DNA of 64,000 bases from Echinococcus granulosus (Eukaryota; Platyhelminthes; Cestoda; Cyclophyllidea; Taeniidae), in contig NW_020170388.1 in assembly GCF_000524195.1 (NCBI RefSeq), positions 953,348 to 1,017,347 on the forward strand, in the 5' to 3' direction. Below the pieces are notes generated by a model. The model had not been told where the DNA came from, did not search any database, and was given only the letters and a program-made list of their open reading frames with translations. The position numbers were made by a program, and so were the translations under genes. This document shows, in pieces, positions 42,901-51,100 of this stretch. How positions within the stretch are numbered: the first letter of the stretch is position 1; each line of letters starts with the position of its first letter.

Positions 42901-43579
42901 TCACTTTTCAGTTGGCACATACAGTGCCGTATTTTCTTAGGCAGAAGTTTATTCTCAATTCCGTGTTAAATTTCAACGGGATCCCTCAAGCCTCGCCACA
43001 TGAGACCACTTTTATTCTTTCTGTTCACAACAGTGTTTGGTAAAAGTCACTACACCGTCTTATGCAGGTGAAAATCACCGAGACCAGTGCAGTGATCCGC
43101 GCGGAGATGAGCAATCAACGAATGCCTTTCTCAACTTCAATCTCCGCCTCACAGTTCTCTACGGCTACACCGACAACAGTGCTCTTCATATCCTGCCTAC
43201 TCTCCAACGGCCATCTGATCGCCTTCTCATTGCCATCGCTGCGCATCCTGAGTGACGTGGAGGTTGTCGGCAAACCATTCCATCAGACTCTATTTACCTT
43301 CGGCAACCTTGGCTATGCTATCTACATGTCGTCTCCCTCTGAACTCGCCAAAATATCCGTGTCTGCTGATCTGAGGTGGGTTTCTAGGTGGATTAGCTGA
43401 TTTTGGAGTCTCCTGGTCTTAAAGTAACTTGACTTATCTCTCTCGCTACAGCAATAACCTCAGCGAGATGCAAGGCGAGCTGTTCTTGCCCTGTAACATG
43501 CCAGAACCGCCGAAGAAGAACTTCTTTACCAATCTCTTTACCGGCAATGGGCTATCGTCGGCGGATAAGGATGCATTGT
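764..43579 (+). CDS. STXBP5: Tomosyn (syntaxin-binding protein 5) gene, 21 exons seen, both ends incomplete
   Basis: Tomosyn is a cytosolic and membrane-associated protein of the Lgl family. It has two WD40 beta-propellers and a C-terminal R-SNARE that binds syntaxin and SNAP-25, which limits vesicle priming and exocytosis. Here 21 exons join in frame over about 43 kb, with every intron phase matching except a choice at one loop exon. Diagnostic stretches, in the order known from animal tomosyns, are LLIGYSSGLLVLWDL, AWHWEGKGFVSAHSSG, FENPYPMDI, WPIDGGEW, ITGHADGSVRFWDASG, FGTDGGITVVDYYQG, PSLWVGTNRGSVFGF, YFMVVISEKHAQVIGFP, LSNGHLIAFSLPSLR and MPEPPKKNFFTNLF. About 1,200 codons are visible, against roughly 1,150 residues for the whole human protein, so the loops are enlarged. 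The N-terminal propeller start and the R-SNARE are not in the exons seen. The family call is firm; STXBP5 versus STXBP5L cannot be separated, and an invertebrate is expected to have one gene. Confidence 0.95.
912..5324 (+). other. Intron A-B (4.4 kb)
   Basis: Noncoding, AT-rich. It contains a GC-richer block at about 4046-4400 with a hAT-like terminal sequence near 4151 and short overlapping open frames on both strands that I do not consider genes. A TGACTCAGCA site (4747-4756) matches the NF-E2/Maf consensus. Nothing else supportable. Confidence 0.8.
5325..5445 (+). CDS. STXBP5: Tomosyn exon B
   Basis: Bounded by tacttttcag| and CACATG|gtacgt; 121 nt, phase 0 in and phase 1 out. Encodes TLYSFAWHWEGKGFVSAHSS, then GTIVTWALNQPKRPQ and ICPH. 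This is the WD repeat seen in human tomosyn as AIHSIDWHHEGKQFMCSHSDG...IPHG, with conserved W-H-x-E-G-K and the SAHSSG turn. Confidence 0.96.
5446..7918 (+). other. Intron B-C (2.5 kb)
   Basis: Noncoding. It holds one member of a small dispersed repeat family at about 7436-7484 (listed separately). I see no open frame with coding character in it. Confidence 0.8.
7436..7484 (+). repeat. Dispersed repeat, copy 1
   Basis: Starts ACTGGCATGACCTGAGGGCC and continues to a segment close to GAGCGGAAGTACAATTCGC. It resembles the copies at 8517-8570 (same strand) and, in the core only, the minus-strand copies at 59481-59503 and 59624-59646. Family unknown. Confidence 0.5.
7919..7997 (+). CDS. STXBP5: Tomosyn exon C
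   Basis: Acceptor ttttgtgcag|, donor AACAGG|gtgagt; 79 nt, phase 1 in and phase 2 out. With the carried G it reads AGDDDVSNSQFSFEPIRCVQ then WLPTKTG. It aligns with the human KKPEPCKPILKVEFKTTRSG stretch: an acidic or charged linker followed by PI-x-x-V-x-W, then K-T-x-x-G. Confidence 0.93.
7998..9855 (+). other. Intron C-D (1.9 kb)
   Basis: Noncoding. It contains repeat copy 2 at about 8517-8570 and a 101-codon open frame at 8997-9302 with no recognisable similarity or splice support, which I treat as chance. Confidence 0.75.
8517..8570 (+). repeat. Dispersed repeat, copy 2
   Basis: CTCGGCATGCCTCAGAGCCC followed by GAGCGAAAGTACAATCGCGG. Collinear with copy 1 over about 45 bases, with substitutions and small indels, so it is an old duplicate of the same element. 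Confidence 0.5.
9856..10037 (+). CDS. STXBP5: Tomosyn exon D
   Basis: Acceptor ttgctctttag|, donor TCAATG|gtatgt; 182 nt, phase 2 in and phase 1 out. Encodes ESIIVFSGGSRRDCLDAV, an acidic loop (DEEGNYTTP), then SITIMRGKRLAVMQMDFNVV and TFTTLCTSPYFN. This matches the tomosyn strand EPFIILSGG...CLTVMHGK...VLEMDYSIVDFLTLCETPY. Confidence 0.96.
10038..11545 (+). other. Intron D-E (1.5 kb)
   Basis: AT-rich noncoding sequence. I see no repeat or open frame worth reporting. Confidence 0.8.
11546..11618 (+). CDS. STXBP5: Tomosyn exon E
   Basis: Acceptor tcttcatag|, donor CACCGGG|gtaagt; 73 nt, phase 1 in and phase 2 out. Encodes ETCDPYAVAVLLQQDLVLVD then LLTPG, the equivalent of human EPYAVVVLLEKDLVLIDL, one of the most conserved tomosyn strands. 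Confidence 0.96.
11619..12026 (+). other. Intron E-F (408 nt)
   Basis: Noncoding, AT-rich, with a clean acceptor (ttactccaactag). Nothing else seen. Confidence 0.85.
12027..12311 (+). CDS. STXBP5: Tomosyn exon F
   Basis: Acceptor aactag|, donor ATCACTGG|gtgcgt; 285 nt, phase 2 in and phase 2 out. Encodes GYPSFENPYPMDIAVTPVTS, then CYYVVDCPSDLVPAFYAVGS and, after a loop, RWPIDGGEWGTNFCSYQELI with ITG. It matches human YPIFENPYPL...SPVTCCEYFADCPVDLIPALYSVG...EWPINGGNWG. About 30 Ser/Thr-rich residues sit in a loop before RWPIDGG where human has about ten. Confidence 0.97.
12312..12849 (+). other. Intron F-G (538 nt)
   Basis: Noncoding; a slightly GC-richer middle (12440-12560), but no open frame with support. 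Confidence 0.8.
12850..12890 (+). CDS. STXBP5: Tomosyn exon G (41-nt micro-exon)
   Basis: Acceptor tgtttttag|, donor TCTGGTG|gtgagt; 41 nt, phase 2 in and phase 1 out. Encodes only GHADGSVRFWDASG with borrowed bases, identical in pattern to human GHADGSVKFWDAS, a canonical WD motif. The exact phase fit to F and H makes the short exon secure. Confidence 0.95.
12891..17552 (+). other. Intron G-H (4.7 kb)
   Basis: Long AT-rich intron. A 120-codon open frame at 14632-14994 is hydrophobic and AT-driven, without splice or homology support. No other feature seen. Confidence 0.75.
17553..17839 (+). CDS. STXBP5: Tomosyn exon H
   Basis: Acceptor gttattttag|, donor ATTCCC|gtaaga; 287 nt, phase 1 in and phase 0 out, and clearly GC-richer than its flanks. 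Encodes VNLSPLYKVRTSRYFDRS, then a Ser/Cys/Asn-rich loop, then LAIRHIRFCVESRTLLLAGQ and RHLCLLSFCRSESAFEIP. It matches human ITLQVLYKLKTSKVFEK...YAIQIISWCPESRMLCIAG. The loop between the strands is longer than in human. Confidence 0.95.
17840..26013 (+). other. Intron H-I (8.2 kb, the longest)
   Basis: Mostly AT-rich with nothing recognisable. The exception is a GC-richer island at 22596-22664 with an acceptor and branch-like TGCTAAACT upstream, which could be a phase 0/0 cassette exon (see findings). Confidence 0.7.
26014..26187 (+). CDS. STXBP5: Tomosyn exon I
   Basis: Acceptor gtttatctacag|, donor CGAAAAG|gtagga; 174 nt, phase 0 in and out. Encodes VLDIYLQYEEDQAVEPPVGI, then a Ser/Thr/Pro-rich low-complexity tail ending AHTEK. 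It aligns with human MLEVRLLYEINDVETPEGEQ, followed by the proline/serine loop. An internal CTTGTGAGTT (about 26091-26100) resembles a donor and could give a shorter form. Confidence 0.88.
26188..27185 (+). other. Intron I-J (1.0 kb)
   Basis: Carries a decayed mariner-like transposase on the opposite strand (26402-26683, listed separately); otherwise no feature. Confidence 0.75.
26402..26683 (-). pseudogene. Decayed mariner-like transposase fragment
   Basis: Read on the minus strand, one frame gives FEQDSCFPC and, after a frame change, SDLNLLDY and finally RRARLE before a stop. These resemble the mariner-superfamily blocks FQQDxAPxH (second catalytic Asp), SPDLNPLDY (third Asp region) and FRxRLE near the C-terminus. 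Frameshifts and an in-frame stop show the copy is dead. Upstream minus-strand sequence to about 26950 may belong to the same copy. No terminal repeats were identified. A mobile-element relic is more likely than chance because three motifs occur in the right order. Confidence 0.5.
27186..27370 (+). CDS. STXBP5: Tomosyn exon J
   Basis: Acceptor cttctctcgtcag|, donor ACAAATTT|gtgagt; 185 nt, phase 0 in and phase 2 out. Encodes EGKVSVIVRAGVREWNAGYQ, then PSLICRLAAPNLFLSPSE, and ends ISAIALTSATN. It matches human VKNSPLKQSPGYQTELVIQL...QQITSLAVNSSYGLVVFG: the GYQ-x-x-L segment, a short loop, then the I-S-A-I-A-L strand. Confidence 0.94.
27371..31630 (+). other. Intron J-K (4.3 kb)
   Basis: AT-rich. 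A tRNA-like element at about 27842-27900 is listed separately; no coding feature is supported. Confidence 0.75.
27842..27900 (+). repeat. tRNA-like (SINE head-like) element
   Basis: Contains GAGTGGCTGAGCACC, close to a pol III A box, and about 30 bases later GGGTTCAGAT, close to a B box. No cloverleaf can be folded by eye, so a functional tRNA is unlikely; an old SINE head is possible. The wider block is GC-richer than the intron. Confidence 0.3.
31631..31719 (+). CDS. STXBP5: Tomosyn exon K
   Basis: Acceptor tgatttacag|, donor CTCGAAG|gttcgt; 89 nt, phase 2 in and phase 1 out. Encodes FAFGTDGGITVVDYYQGTCL, then VCVAAPELE, matching human LVVFGNCNGIAMVDYLQKAVLL. The G-I-x-x-V-D-Y motif is a tomosyn hallmark. 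Confidence 0.96.
31720..32861 (+). other. Intron K-L (1.1 kb)
   Basis: Noncoding AT-rich sequence with nothing recognisable. Confidence 0.8.
32862..32983 (+). CDS. STXBP5: Tomosyn exon L (start of hypervariable loop)
   Basis: Acceptor tactttttaag|, donor AACAATCAG|gttggt; 122 nt, phase 1 in and phase 0 out. Encodes ALDPLVRSRPKSSSRFANSG followed by a Ser/Thr/Asn-rich tail. The DP-x-x-R-S-R-P-K-S pattern corresponds to human NDPYRREPRSPRKSRQPSG, the entry to the loop that is alternatively spliced in mammals. Confidence 0.9.
33254..33720 (+). CDS. STXBP5: Tomosyn exon M (loop exon, possible cassette)
   Basis: Open from acceptor aatcgttag| to a strong donor TGTTT|gtaagc (467 nt, phase 0 in, phase 2 out). 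Encodes a basic, Ser/Pro-rich segment including SPPTLPKQKS, PLRKIYRSTGRRFSSIMAP and MDSASPQSAQ. It has no clear alignment to human, but it sits where the K/S-rich stretch of the mammalian linker lies. A second frame is also open over much of it, and exon L can join exon N directly in phase 0, so the exon may be optional or wrong. Confidence 0.6.
33815..33960 (+). CDS. STXBP5: Tomosyn exon N (loop; alternative start 33783)
   Basis: Two acceptors fit. One ends at 33814 (ctcaatccag|) and joins exon M in phase 2; the other ends at 33782 (gcactgtag|) and joins exon L in phase 0. Donor TCACAAG|gtttga, phase 1 out. The common part encodes YGSPPTKSAQEMLISMGSSE, then a Ser/Arg-rich segment with LTALSRGSTRTDLKRAKSQ. 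It resembles the human SLPTDLK...SRSRSSS linker in composition only. Confidence 0.8.
33961..34762 (+). other. Intron N-O (802 nt)
   Basis: AT-rich noncoding sequence; nothing recognised. Confidence 0.75.
34763..34825 (+). CDS. STXBP5: Tomosyn exon O (63 nt)
   Basis: Acceptor cattatctag|, donor CCATCAG|gtgaat; phase 1 in and out. Encodes MFPQMEPNKGESNPLLSPPS in the loop. No alignment to human is expected here. The frame is fixed because exon P is open only after a phase 1 junction. The exon is supported by splice sites and by phase agreement with both neighbours. Confidence 0.7.
34826..35754 (+). other. Intron O-P (929 nt)
   Basis: Noncoding; short open frames without support. Confidence 0.75.
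35755..35877 (+). CDS. STXBP5: Tomosyn exon P
   Basis: Acceptor tttccgtttag|, donor AAGAACG|gtgagt; 123 nt, phase 1 in and out. Encodes DKYGDSPSQRQSDTSEQSSI, then DQSVLEGIRTLAFVDMSDRK. It aligns with human SSSVTSIDKESREAISALHFCETF: Ser-rich, then S-S-I-D, then an I-x-x-L-x-F strand that opens the second half of the propeller. Confidence 0.95.
35946..36047 (+). CDS. STXBP5: Tomosyn exon Q
   Basis: Separated from exon P by a 68-nt intron. Acceptor taatcttttag|, donor CTCTTGG|gtaagg; 102 nt, phase 1 in and out. Encodes EPSLWVGTNRGSVFGFTLDT, then SEDSNSLAPGYNLL, matching human PCLWVGTTLGTVLVIALNLP. The L-W-V-G-T-x-x-G-x-V motif is conserved through the Lgl/tomosyn family. Confidence 0.97.
36048..39335 (+). 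other. Intron Q-R (3.3 kb)
   Basis: AT-rich, no feature with support. Confidence 0.75.
39336..39659 (+). CDS. STXBP5: Tomosyn exon R
   Basis: Acceptor ttttatttccaacag|, donor CCGCCAG|gtaagt; 324 nt, phase 1 in and out. Starts GSLFKFDGEVVYIGFGNSQG, equivalent to human SGTILRLKGAILRMAFLDTTG. It then runs into about 80 Ser/Gly/Pro-rich residues (including FRRLGCPTPNSPMSSGRAGN) with no human counterpart by eye, so this loop is expanded. Confidence 0.93.
39731..39909 (+). CDS. STXBP5: Tomosyn exon S
   Basis: Follows a 71-nt intron. Acceptor cattttctccag|, donor TACAACAGG|gtaagt; 179 nt, phase 1 in and phase 0 out. A Ser/Gly-rich start is followed by SSLDSADRYFMVVISEKHAQ, then VIGFPSRNCYNR, matching human SENQYAVICSEKQAKVISLPTQNC. 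Confidence 0.97.
39910..43067 (+). other. Intron S-T (3.2 kb)
   Basis: Holds a GC-richer minus-strand open frame of 135 codons at 40979-41386 (listed separately) and a plus-strand open stretch at 42141-42339 after a pyrimidine-rich AG. Neither resembles tomosyn, and exons S and T already join in phase. Confidence 0.7.
40979..41386 (-). other. Unassigned 135-codon open frame inside tomosyn intron
   Basis: Starts MSAKGHTMITCFNLTSHQ and ends LSPTPPLQ. It is Ser/Thr-rich with several Cys, and GC-richer than the surrounding intron. I recognise no domain, signal peptide or membrane segment. It is long for chance in such AT-rich DNA, but no promoter, poly(A) signal or splice pattern supports a gene. 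A mobile-element or repeat origin is the main alternative. Confidence 0.2.
43068..43375 (+). CDS. STXBP5: Tomosyn exon T
   Basis: Acceptor gtcttatgcag|, donor GATCTGAG|gtgggt; 308 nt, phase 0 in and phase 2 out; strongly GC-rich. Encodes VKITETSAVIRAEMSNQRMP, then VLFISCLLSNGHLIAFSLPS, then FHQTLFTFGNLGYAIYMSSP. It matches human QNITETSFVLRGDIV...LACFCANGHIMTFSLPSLRPL...FTNNGQALYLVSPTEI. Confidence 0.98.
43452..43579 (+). CDS. STXBP5: Tomosyn exon U (last found)
   Basis: Follows a 76-nt intron. Acceptor ctctcgctacag|, donor GCATTGT|gttagt; 128 nt, phase 2 in and phase 1 out. Encodes SNNLSEMQGELFLPCNMPEP, then PKKNFFTNLFTGNGLSSADK and DAL. It aligns with human ENLQEMLGELFTPVETPEAPNRGFFKGLFGGGAQSLDREEL, which in human is followed at once by the SNARE-containing tail. 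That tail is not in the adjacent sequence. Confidence 0.94.
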
Positions 43580-46500
43580 GTTAGTACAATTTTCTTTTAA
43601 TATCCAGAAGGTTAGGGTTTTTCACACCACTTTTTTGTCTGCTCTACCCATTCACACTAAATTTGAAATTTGGACTGAAACTGTATGAAGAAATAGAAGT
43701 TTTGGAACTGTTACGATCGGCAATCAGAAATCCTTGAATGTATTCCTCCTCCTTTGAACTAAACTGACAGCTCAGACCACTTTGATCTTTTAAATTGAGT
43801 TCGTTGGCTTTGTTTCAGGAAGTTTATGTTCAAAGAACAAATTAAAATTATTACGAAGGAATCTTGAATGCATGTTATTGTTGATGTAAATAACAACTTA
43901 ACATCTCGTTCTAATTTGAATTCTGTATCATCATCCGATAAGTCAAAATTTTGATTTGATAGCCGTCTAATGAAGCTTGTACACAGGAGTTACCAGTTGA
44001 TTCCAATCCATCTACCAGTCTATTCGGCAAAATTTGGCTGCTCGAAATAGTTACAACTACTGGTCAGAGATCTCTAACAGTGGCCAGTTTCACATCTGCG
44101 TATTGGTTGATCACTCGTACGCCGGCTTTATGAAGTTGTAACTTATGGCGTTTTAAATTAACAACTACAGTATTGATATAAAGAATCTGTTTGAATTCAT
44201 CCTAGTGTTTTAGCATTCATTGAGTATTTTTGTATGCGTTTCACTCTTGGTTCAGTATTTGAACCTCCAGTTCGAGGTATTCCATAAAATCGTAGAATGG
44301 TAAGGATCGGTAAAAGATTGAATGCATTCCTTCATTTTCTTCACAGTAACACGTGTCCCGTCAGATAGGTTACTATGTTGAAGATTCTACCCTTTAAGAG
44401 TATTTACTATCCATATCTAGTCCTCTAGGCAAAGTGTGGACTTCTGATTCCAGAGACTTTTGTGCAAATAATTATGATAGAGTAGCTAAGAGCATTTGAC
44501 TATCCTGAATTAATCGATCTCACTATCTAAATGTGTTTTGCTATCCATTCCTAAACTGGTACATGTTTTAGCCTCATCTTGGAAGTGGGCCCCAAATATG
44601 CTATCGTAGGTGTTTTTTTCATTTTTATTTCTGAACCTTGGACAAATTAGGAGATGTTGGCTACGCGATATCGCCTTCTGGTCTATTTCTCATAGGTGAC
44701 ATGAATTTTGAAGTGCTGGGTCATTAAACAGCGTCCCTAAACTCTGGAAAAGTCATTAAAGCTGTGTGCCCACGTTAAGCATATTCCTGCTTTGGAGTAG
44801 TTACCCTGTAAAAGCATCAATACTTGACTTCTCCTTCTTTCTTACTTTTCTCTTCCAAGAAAACTCACCCACACATAACCAATATGGAAACAATAATATT
44901 TGAGCGGCAATAATTAGTAGTGAGGCGTTTTGGAATTTATTTCATAATACATTTACCACTTCATATTTAAAAAACGGACATTTGTACTGCCCCCGCCTTA
45001 GTTCGACTACCTTGCTGGCAGCAGATGTTTTGAATTTGAATTTTGCTGTGTACCTCTTCAAGCCTTCCATCTTTTCTAAATTGCAAAATTTTGAAATATG
45101 CACTAGAAGAAACCGAAAAGCGATCTGTCTGAACATTTCATAGCATTTAAAGCCTGTTCGTATTTACTGTATATGCGCATTTAATTCGTTGCTTCAACAT
45201 ATGTACATTAGTCATTTGACTAGATGGTTGCTCCTGAGTAGGTTCTGCTTGAGCACTTATGGGGTAGTGAAAAAGTTTTGATATTGGAAATTGATCTTTA
45301 GCTTTGCTTATTTGCATCTCTGTTTATTTGAATGACAGTCTGATATTTATTTTAACGTATTTTTCATAAGAGCTTGTAAAATTGTTATTATTGTATGGAA
45401 AAGGAAGATACCAAAACACCCTTGGATACATTTTATTTTTCTAACTCGGTAGTGGCGTGAGTTTTAATGGGTCACTGTCTAACTGACATCTAATTCTTAA
45501 TCTGATGTGTCCATACGCGACAAATTTTAAAGTATTTATGTGTAATTTCATCAACTTCGTTAGTTCTTTGCCTGGTTTGCATATTTAGTTAAAAAAGCAC
45601 TCTGGAATCTTGAGGTCAATGCTTACAGCATCCATGACTGGTTAATAATTGAGGTTCGTTTAAATATCAGGCCGACTGTTAGGTTATGTGGGATGTTTAG
45701 AGAGGTGCCTTTAATATTCTTGGGTTCTTAAATGCTTTCTATCATCGTTTCATTCCAACTATCTGTTTCTGTAGGCTCACTATCCTTTAAAGGGAATAAA
45801 TGCTAGAGCTTTCATTGACTGAAAGCGATTGTTCTGCCCACACTTGCTATATTAAAATTCGAAATCGAACTTTCGAAGACAGCTTAACTTTTACTAATCT
45901 CCCAGGATATAAAGTGTTCGTAAATGGTACCCTTGGTTCGAATTAGTTGCCTCTCTCTACTGAAAACTCTAAAACGAGGTCGTTCCTCTAAATACTGGAG
46001 CCTCTGGACACCTTCATGTGTATGCGATCCATTCGAGCACTTTATTACGTTTGGTGAGGTCACACGTGGTTTTATCGTGGGTACTAATTCAGATATGTTT
46101 TAATGAGTTGGTAAGAATCGGGATGTAAGTGTCCATCAGTTGCTCAAATGGAAGAGCTCTGATACAAATTCCCTCGAATAAAGGTGTCGTGAATCAAATG
46201 TCGATGGTCTAGACAAAGCTTAATTTATGCACTTCGAAGTCTACTAACCAATGATAGCATGATCCGAAGTGTATTTAAGATGGTTTTAACTCCACTTCAG
46301 AATAACGTGCTGGTGTATTGTTACCCATGTTTATGATATGAACTTTGTAAAAGCGAAGTAGTGAAAACCTAGTGAAGCATCTAAATGGAACCAAACCACG
46401 CATTCGGGTTGTGGTTATATTTGTATCATTACATTGGTAATACCAGTAACCTCATTAAACTCGAATGTTTTACCGCTGGTGAACGATAAAGGTTTCGGTT

Positions 46501-48091
46501 TGTTTCGGCCTTTATATACTTTGGAATGGACCAACTCGTCCGTTTTGGTAACATAAATTGCAGCCGAAAACCTTTTTTGCAGCCATACCTTTTAATTAAA
46601 TTTGCCTTAAATCTGTTTTTGTATCTTCGTAGTATAGTCAGTCAAAACGAAGAAAAGAGGTAGAGTACCTCAACAATGTCAATCTTGCTGACTCGACTTT
46701 AACCCTATTTTTCCCGTAGAAATATGTTTCTGAGATCATTTTTGAGGTACTATTACAAGTATCTTTGGAATTAAGGGCTGTCTTACATCGGAAACCTTTT
46801 TTTCCAAAATGGGCGGAATTGCCCAATGCATATGCAAGTGTAGTCATGACAGCGCAAATGAGCTGCCTTCAATACAGCTAGGCGAAACATCGAAGTGTCT
46901 TGTGTGTGCAAAACAACAATTCGCATAGCATGTTGCCCTCTTGCTTTAAGTATTTTCTCTGGGGCTCGTGGTCACAATCATTTCCCTGCTGATTGCAGTG
47001 AAACCATCCATAGGATTGTAACGGCGGTGATCTGGTTGATCTGTATCGTAACGAAATGCCTATCGAGTCTGTTATAACTGGCAAATATCGTTTATCTTTA
47101 TAAGCTTTCAACAGTTCATGTTTTCAGGCGATAAAAAATCATTCAAGAAATAAAGCGAGGTAAATTTGATTACTTGAAAAAATTGTCGATTGTGAGAGCA
47201 CCAGCAGTGGCTAAGCAATGCTGAAAAATCACTGGGAGATTTTCCTTGTGACTTTTCCCTCCTTCTCATGCATCCCTGTGTTAATATTTCCTATCCATTT
47301 CCCTTGATTTATCTTAGACCAGTAATAAGATCCCCTAAAATTTCTCCTATTTATATCTACTTCGATTAAAGTATGATCGGTCCATCCAATTGTTGATTAC
47401 TGGTAATTATGTGAGCTAGATAAGTAAAGGCAATATCAGGAGTCAGTGCCATTCCTTTTCTATCGTTCGTCGTTACTTCAGTTTTCCATGCAAATCTTTT
47501 TTTTAAAAGCTACATAAGATAGAAGGGATGATAGGAACCAGACTGCAATTGAAAAAATAATATTAGTGATTAAGAAACCCGTCCCTTTTTACAAAATTTG
47601 ATGTGGGGAGAAAGAGAACATCGTTAAAATGCATAAAATTCCTTTTGAAAACTTTTTAGCTAAAATTTGAGAAATATAAGTAGCAAAAGAATAGCATAGG
47701 ATTTTAAGGTCTCGCTGAAAATATGAAGAAGCTGTAATTGCGTCCCACTAATTTTTCATTAATATTATCATTCGCTTTTTTCAAAAAAAGCATATTCTAG
47801 GTCATTCAAGTCAAATCAGAAATTTCACTGTTATGCAAAAAATGAAGTAGTTTAAGAGAGCGCGAAAGGCATTCATTTTGCTACATGATTTCCTGCTACG
47901 CTTGTATGCAAACGTTAGCTTGTGGCTGGAGAGCAGCTCTGTAAAAGAACGATTTGCCATCTCGGCTAAATCATCCTGCCACACTCAACATGCGCTACCC
48001 TAAAGTCTCAAAGCAGATTTGCAGGTTCAGGCTTTGCTTCTTTTTTTCACAATAAACCACGTTTGTCACTTTGCGTTACTTTCTGCATGCA

Positions 48092-48191
48092 NNNNNNNNN
48101 NNNNNNNNNNNNNNNNNNNNNNNNNNNNNNNNNNNNNNNNNNNNNNNNNNNNNNNNNNNNNNNNNNNNNNNNNNNNNNNNNNNNNNNNNNN
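48092..48191. other. Assembly gap (100 N)
   Basis: Exactly 100 undetermined bases, the usual placeholder for a gap of unknown size between contigs. Distances across it, and even the physical linkage of the two sides, depend on the scaffolding. Missing tomosyn exons could lie here. Confidence 0.99.
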
Positions 48192-51100
48192 CGTATACGC
48201 ACGCACACATGTATGAACATTCATATTGATATTGTTATTATTATTAATGCCAACATATTGATGCATTCCGTTATCCTTCTATCTTCTCTTCTTTATATCT
48301 TGCCTTCGATACTTATTTACTTCTATCTCCTACTACTATGTATGCGAGCTCTTGATCACAAATATATTATTGAGTCTTCGTCGGTATCACTCCTTGGAAG
48401 CACTGATGGCGCTTGTACGAAAATCATTGCTTTTTTAACCAATGCGATTTTCTCAGGATAAAGTCAACTAGTCTCTCAAAACGGCAATATACGATGCTGT
48501 TTGCCTCATAATGTTTCGAAGGATTTGAAGATGCAAGTGGGACTTGTTTCATTCTTTAGAGTCACTCATAAGGTGTATGGATGAATGTCCGTAATTTATG
48601 GAACACAACTCACTCGACAATGTAACCATTAAAAAGTCACTTAAGCGTTTTGGTCGACAAATTTACGGATGCTGTTGGGATTACATCATATTTCAAAAGA
48701 ATTAAATGTCGAAATTTGCATGGTCATTATCAAGCTACCTAGGCTATTCAAATTCCATTGGCATTTAGGGGATGATTTGGTCATACTAGCTTGCCCTCTT
48801 ATCAAATTAGAGTACTTTGTGAGGAATTTAATAATTTAATTGGCCATGATTCGACACCTTACAACCGCGAGTGATTAGTGAAAGCCTGCAATTCTTAAAG
48901 CAGTTTTATCAACTAACGGGACTCCTCTTAATTGAGATTAGTTATATTCATTGTGAGCGAATTCCTGTTCATAAATCAGAAAGACAATACATTTTTTTCA
49001 GTTTACTGAAGAAGTAGACGTAGTTAACACAATTGTTATATTTTCTAGCTTAACACTTCCTTGGTAGTTCCTTAGCCGTATCAGTTTCTATTCACTGTAA
49101 ACTCTGTGTTTGCTGAGAGAGAACAGTTTTGGATGAAAATGATCCCAATTTTTACGACCCTTACTAGTATTTTTTTAGGAATGGCAAAGCTTTTTAAAGT
49201 GGTGTCCAATTAGTAAATAAAAACCTCATAAGTGAAAACTCTTTATGGTCGGGATATGTCAGAGTCAGTAAATTCTGTTACAGCCGATAATGCGTTGGTA
49301 CTTACTTGTCTTATCACATTTCAAAAGGATTATGGGTCTAAGCCGACACTGGAATGACACTTTGAGATTAATAAAACATTGTTGATATATGACAGTAGCC
49401 TTTTGAGTACCTCGGTTCCATTTTTCAGTTATGTCCATTGAAAGGGTGGAATAAATTACAGTTGAATAGCATTAGTTGCAATATTTAAAATCAAAAATGC
49501 AATTCGTAAGAAAAGTAAAAGATAACTTTTCAAATAATTAATTAATCTAAGGACTAAAAATGAACCCGCTTATAAGTGATTAGTGATCCGTTAAACGCGG
49601 TGAACGCAGCTTCAACCAATCAAACTGATACTGTGGTTATTTCATCACGTTGTGGAACAGCTGCCTGTCAAGATTGATAATTTTGTCATAGTTCATAGGC
49701 TGGAACGACCCCGTAGCTAATCTTTTATTCATGACACTTTCAGTCTGTGAAAAAGCGATTGTAGAAGAAACTAACGTTCCTAATGGACCTCACTGAAAAG
49801 TATAAAGTGGTTTGCAAACATTTTAGCGATGGCTTCTGCCAAGTGCACTTTAATGAGATAAAAGTTAAACAAAGCCTAAAGTAAAAGATGCTCTGGTCAG
49901 AGCTATGAATGGCAAAAAATTGGAATTTTACCGCAATTATTTATGCGATCAAAGTGGACATCAAATTTAACACACCTTTTCTATTAATTTAAAGGTTGAC
50001 CTCCGTGTCTCCAAATTAGGGGTAGTTGGGGGAATAAAAATCGGCCCCAGAGATGAGATTAGTGTTGACTCAATGAATTACACCACGAAAACATGATTTC
50101 CAACACTAGTAGTTCCAACATATCCCGTGGATTAAGGTGAATTTTGTAAATATCATGGCTTCTTTTTTGGGATCTCAGTTAAATGGAATCATTTTAGCTG
50201 CAGAGAACCTGCAGTAAGTAGCAATCTCATTCCTTTAGAAACTTTACCCTACCACAGTATTCGTAATTGGTGTTAAATTTGGTGATCCATCGTGCCACCT
50301 CTTTGCACACGCCTGTCGTGTTAGTGCTGTGCAGCTATCCAGGTTAACCTCAGCCTCCTTTGACAAGGGAACGTAGTCTATCCTATGCTTTGATTTGATA
50401 TCTTAGTCAAGTGTGCGCCTGACTGCGCGAGTTCTTCCAGCACAATAGATTATGCCTCTAATCGCCAACACAGCACTCTGACTGTACAAATAACCTCTAA
50501 AATCTATTGCGCTTTAATTATAAATCGTCCTGCATACTGCATCGGTGCAAAGGTGACAATGGTTAGATACCTCAATCTAAGGGGGGAACAGCAGCGTAAA
50601 ATCAGGGTGTTATTACCTCGGGGGTACGAGTTCAGGGGCAGTTTTATTACCATTGTGTATAAAAGACTAGAGCATTTGCAGTATAGGTGTCATTAGCAGA
50701 AATCAAAGCCACCCACGAGGATAAATATTTAGGATAGGCAAAAAAACCGCGTAAAATCAAATTATTGTTGACACACCCATCATTCTTTTACAAAATTATT
50801 AACGTCTCCAACAGATAAGCAATCCACTTAATTCTGAATATGCCGTATGACATATAAGTATATAAATAACTGCATTGATGCATGTATAGTGAGATTGGGT
50901 GGGAAAACCAGTGCTCTTTTGGACAAATTGTGGAGGAAATTCCAAATGGCTACTTATGTATGTGGTTTCAAAGAGTTGGTTCAGATGAAGTATGATAATT
51001 TTTAAGCCCTTATTTCATATGCCAATTTAATTTATTATCGTCCATGATATCACTTTAGAATAATATTAACCTGGAAATGATCAATTTCCCACTCTCTTCG

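Noticed and set aside
44530..44575. Short frame ending NWYMF-stop, resembling the KKWYQF-stop of tomosyn
   Set aside because: No heptad SNARE pattern or lysine-rich segment precedes it; resemblance of three residues only.
45905..45945. AG followed by YKVFVNGTLG and a stop, as a tomosyn last exon
   Set aside because: Does not match the conserved KYKDKKWY end and has no SNARE sequence before it.
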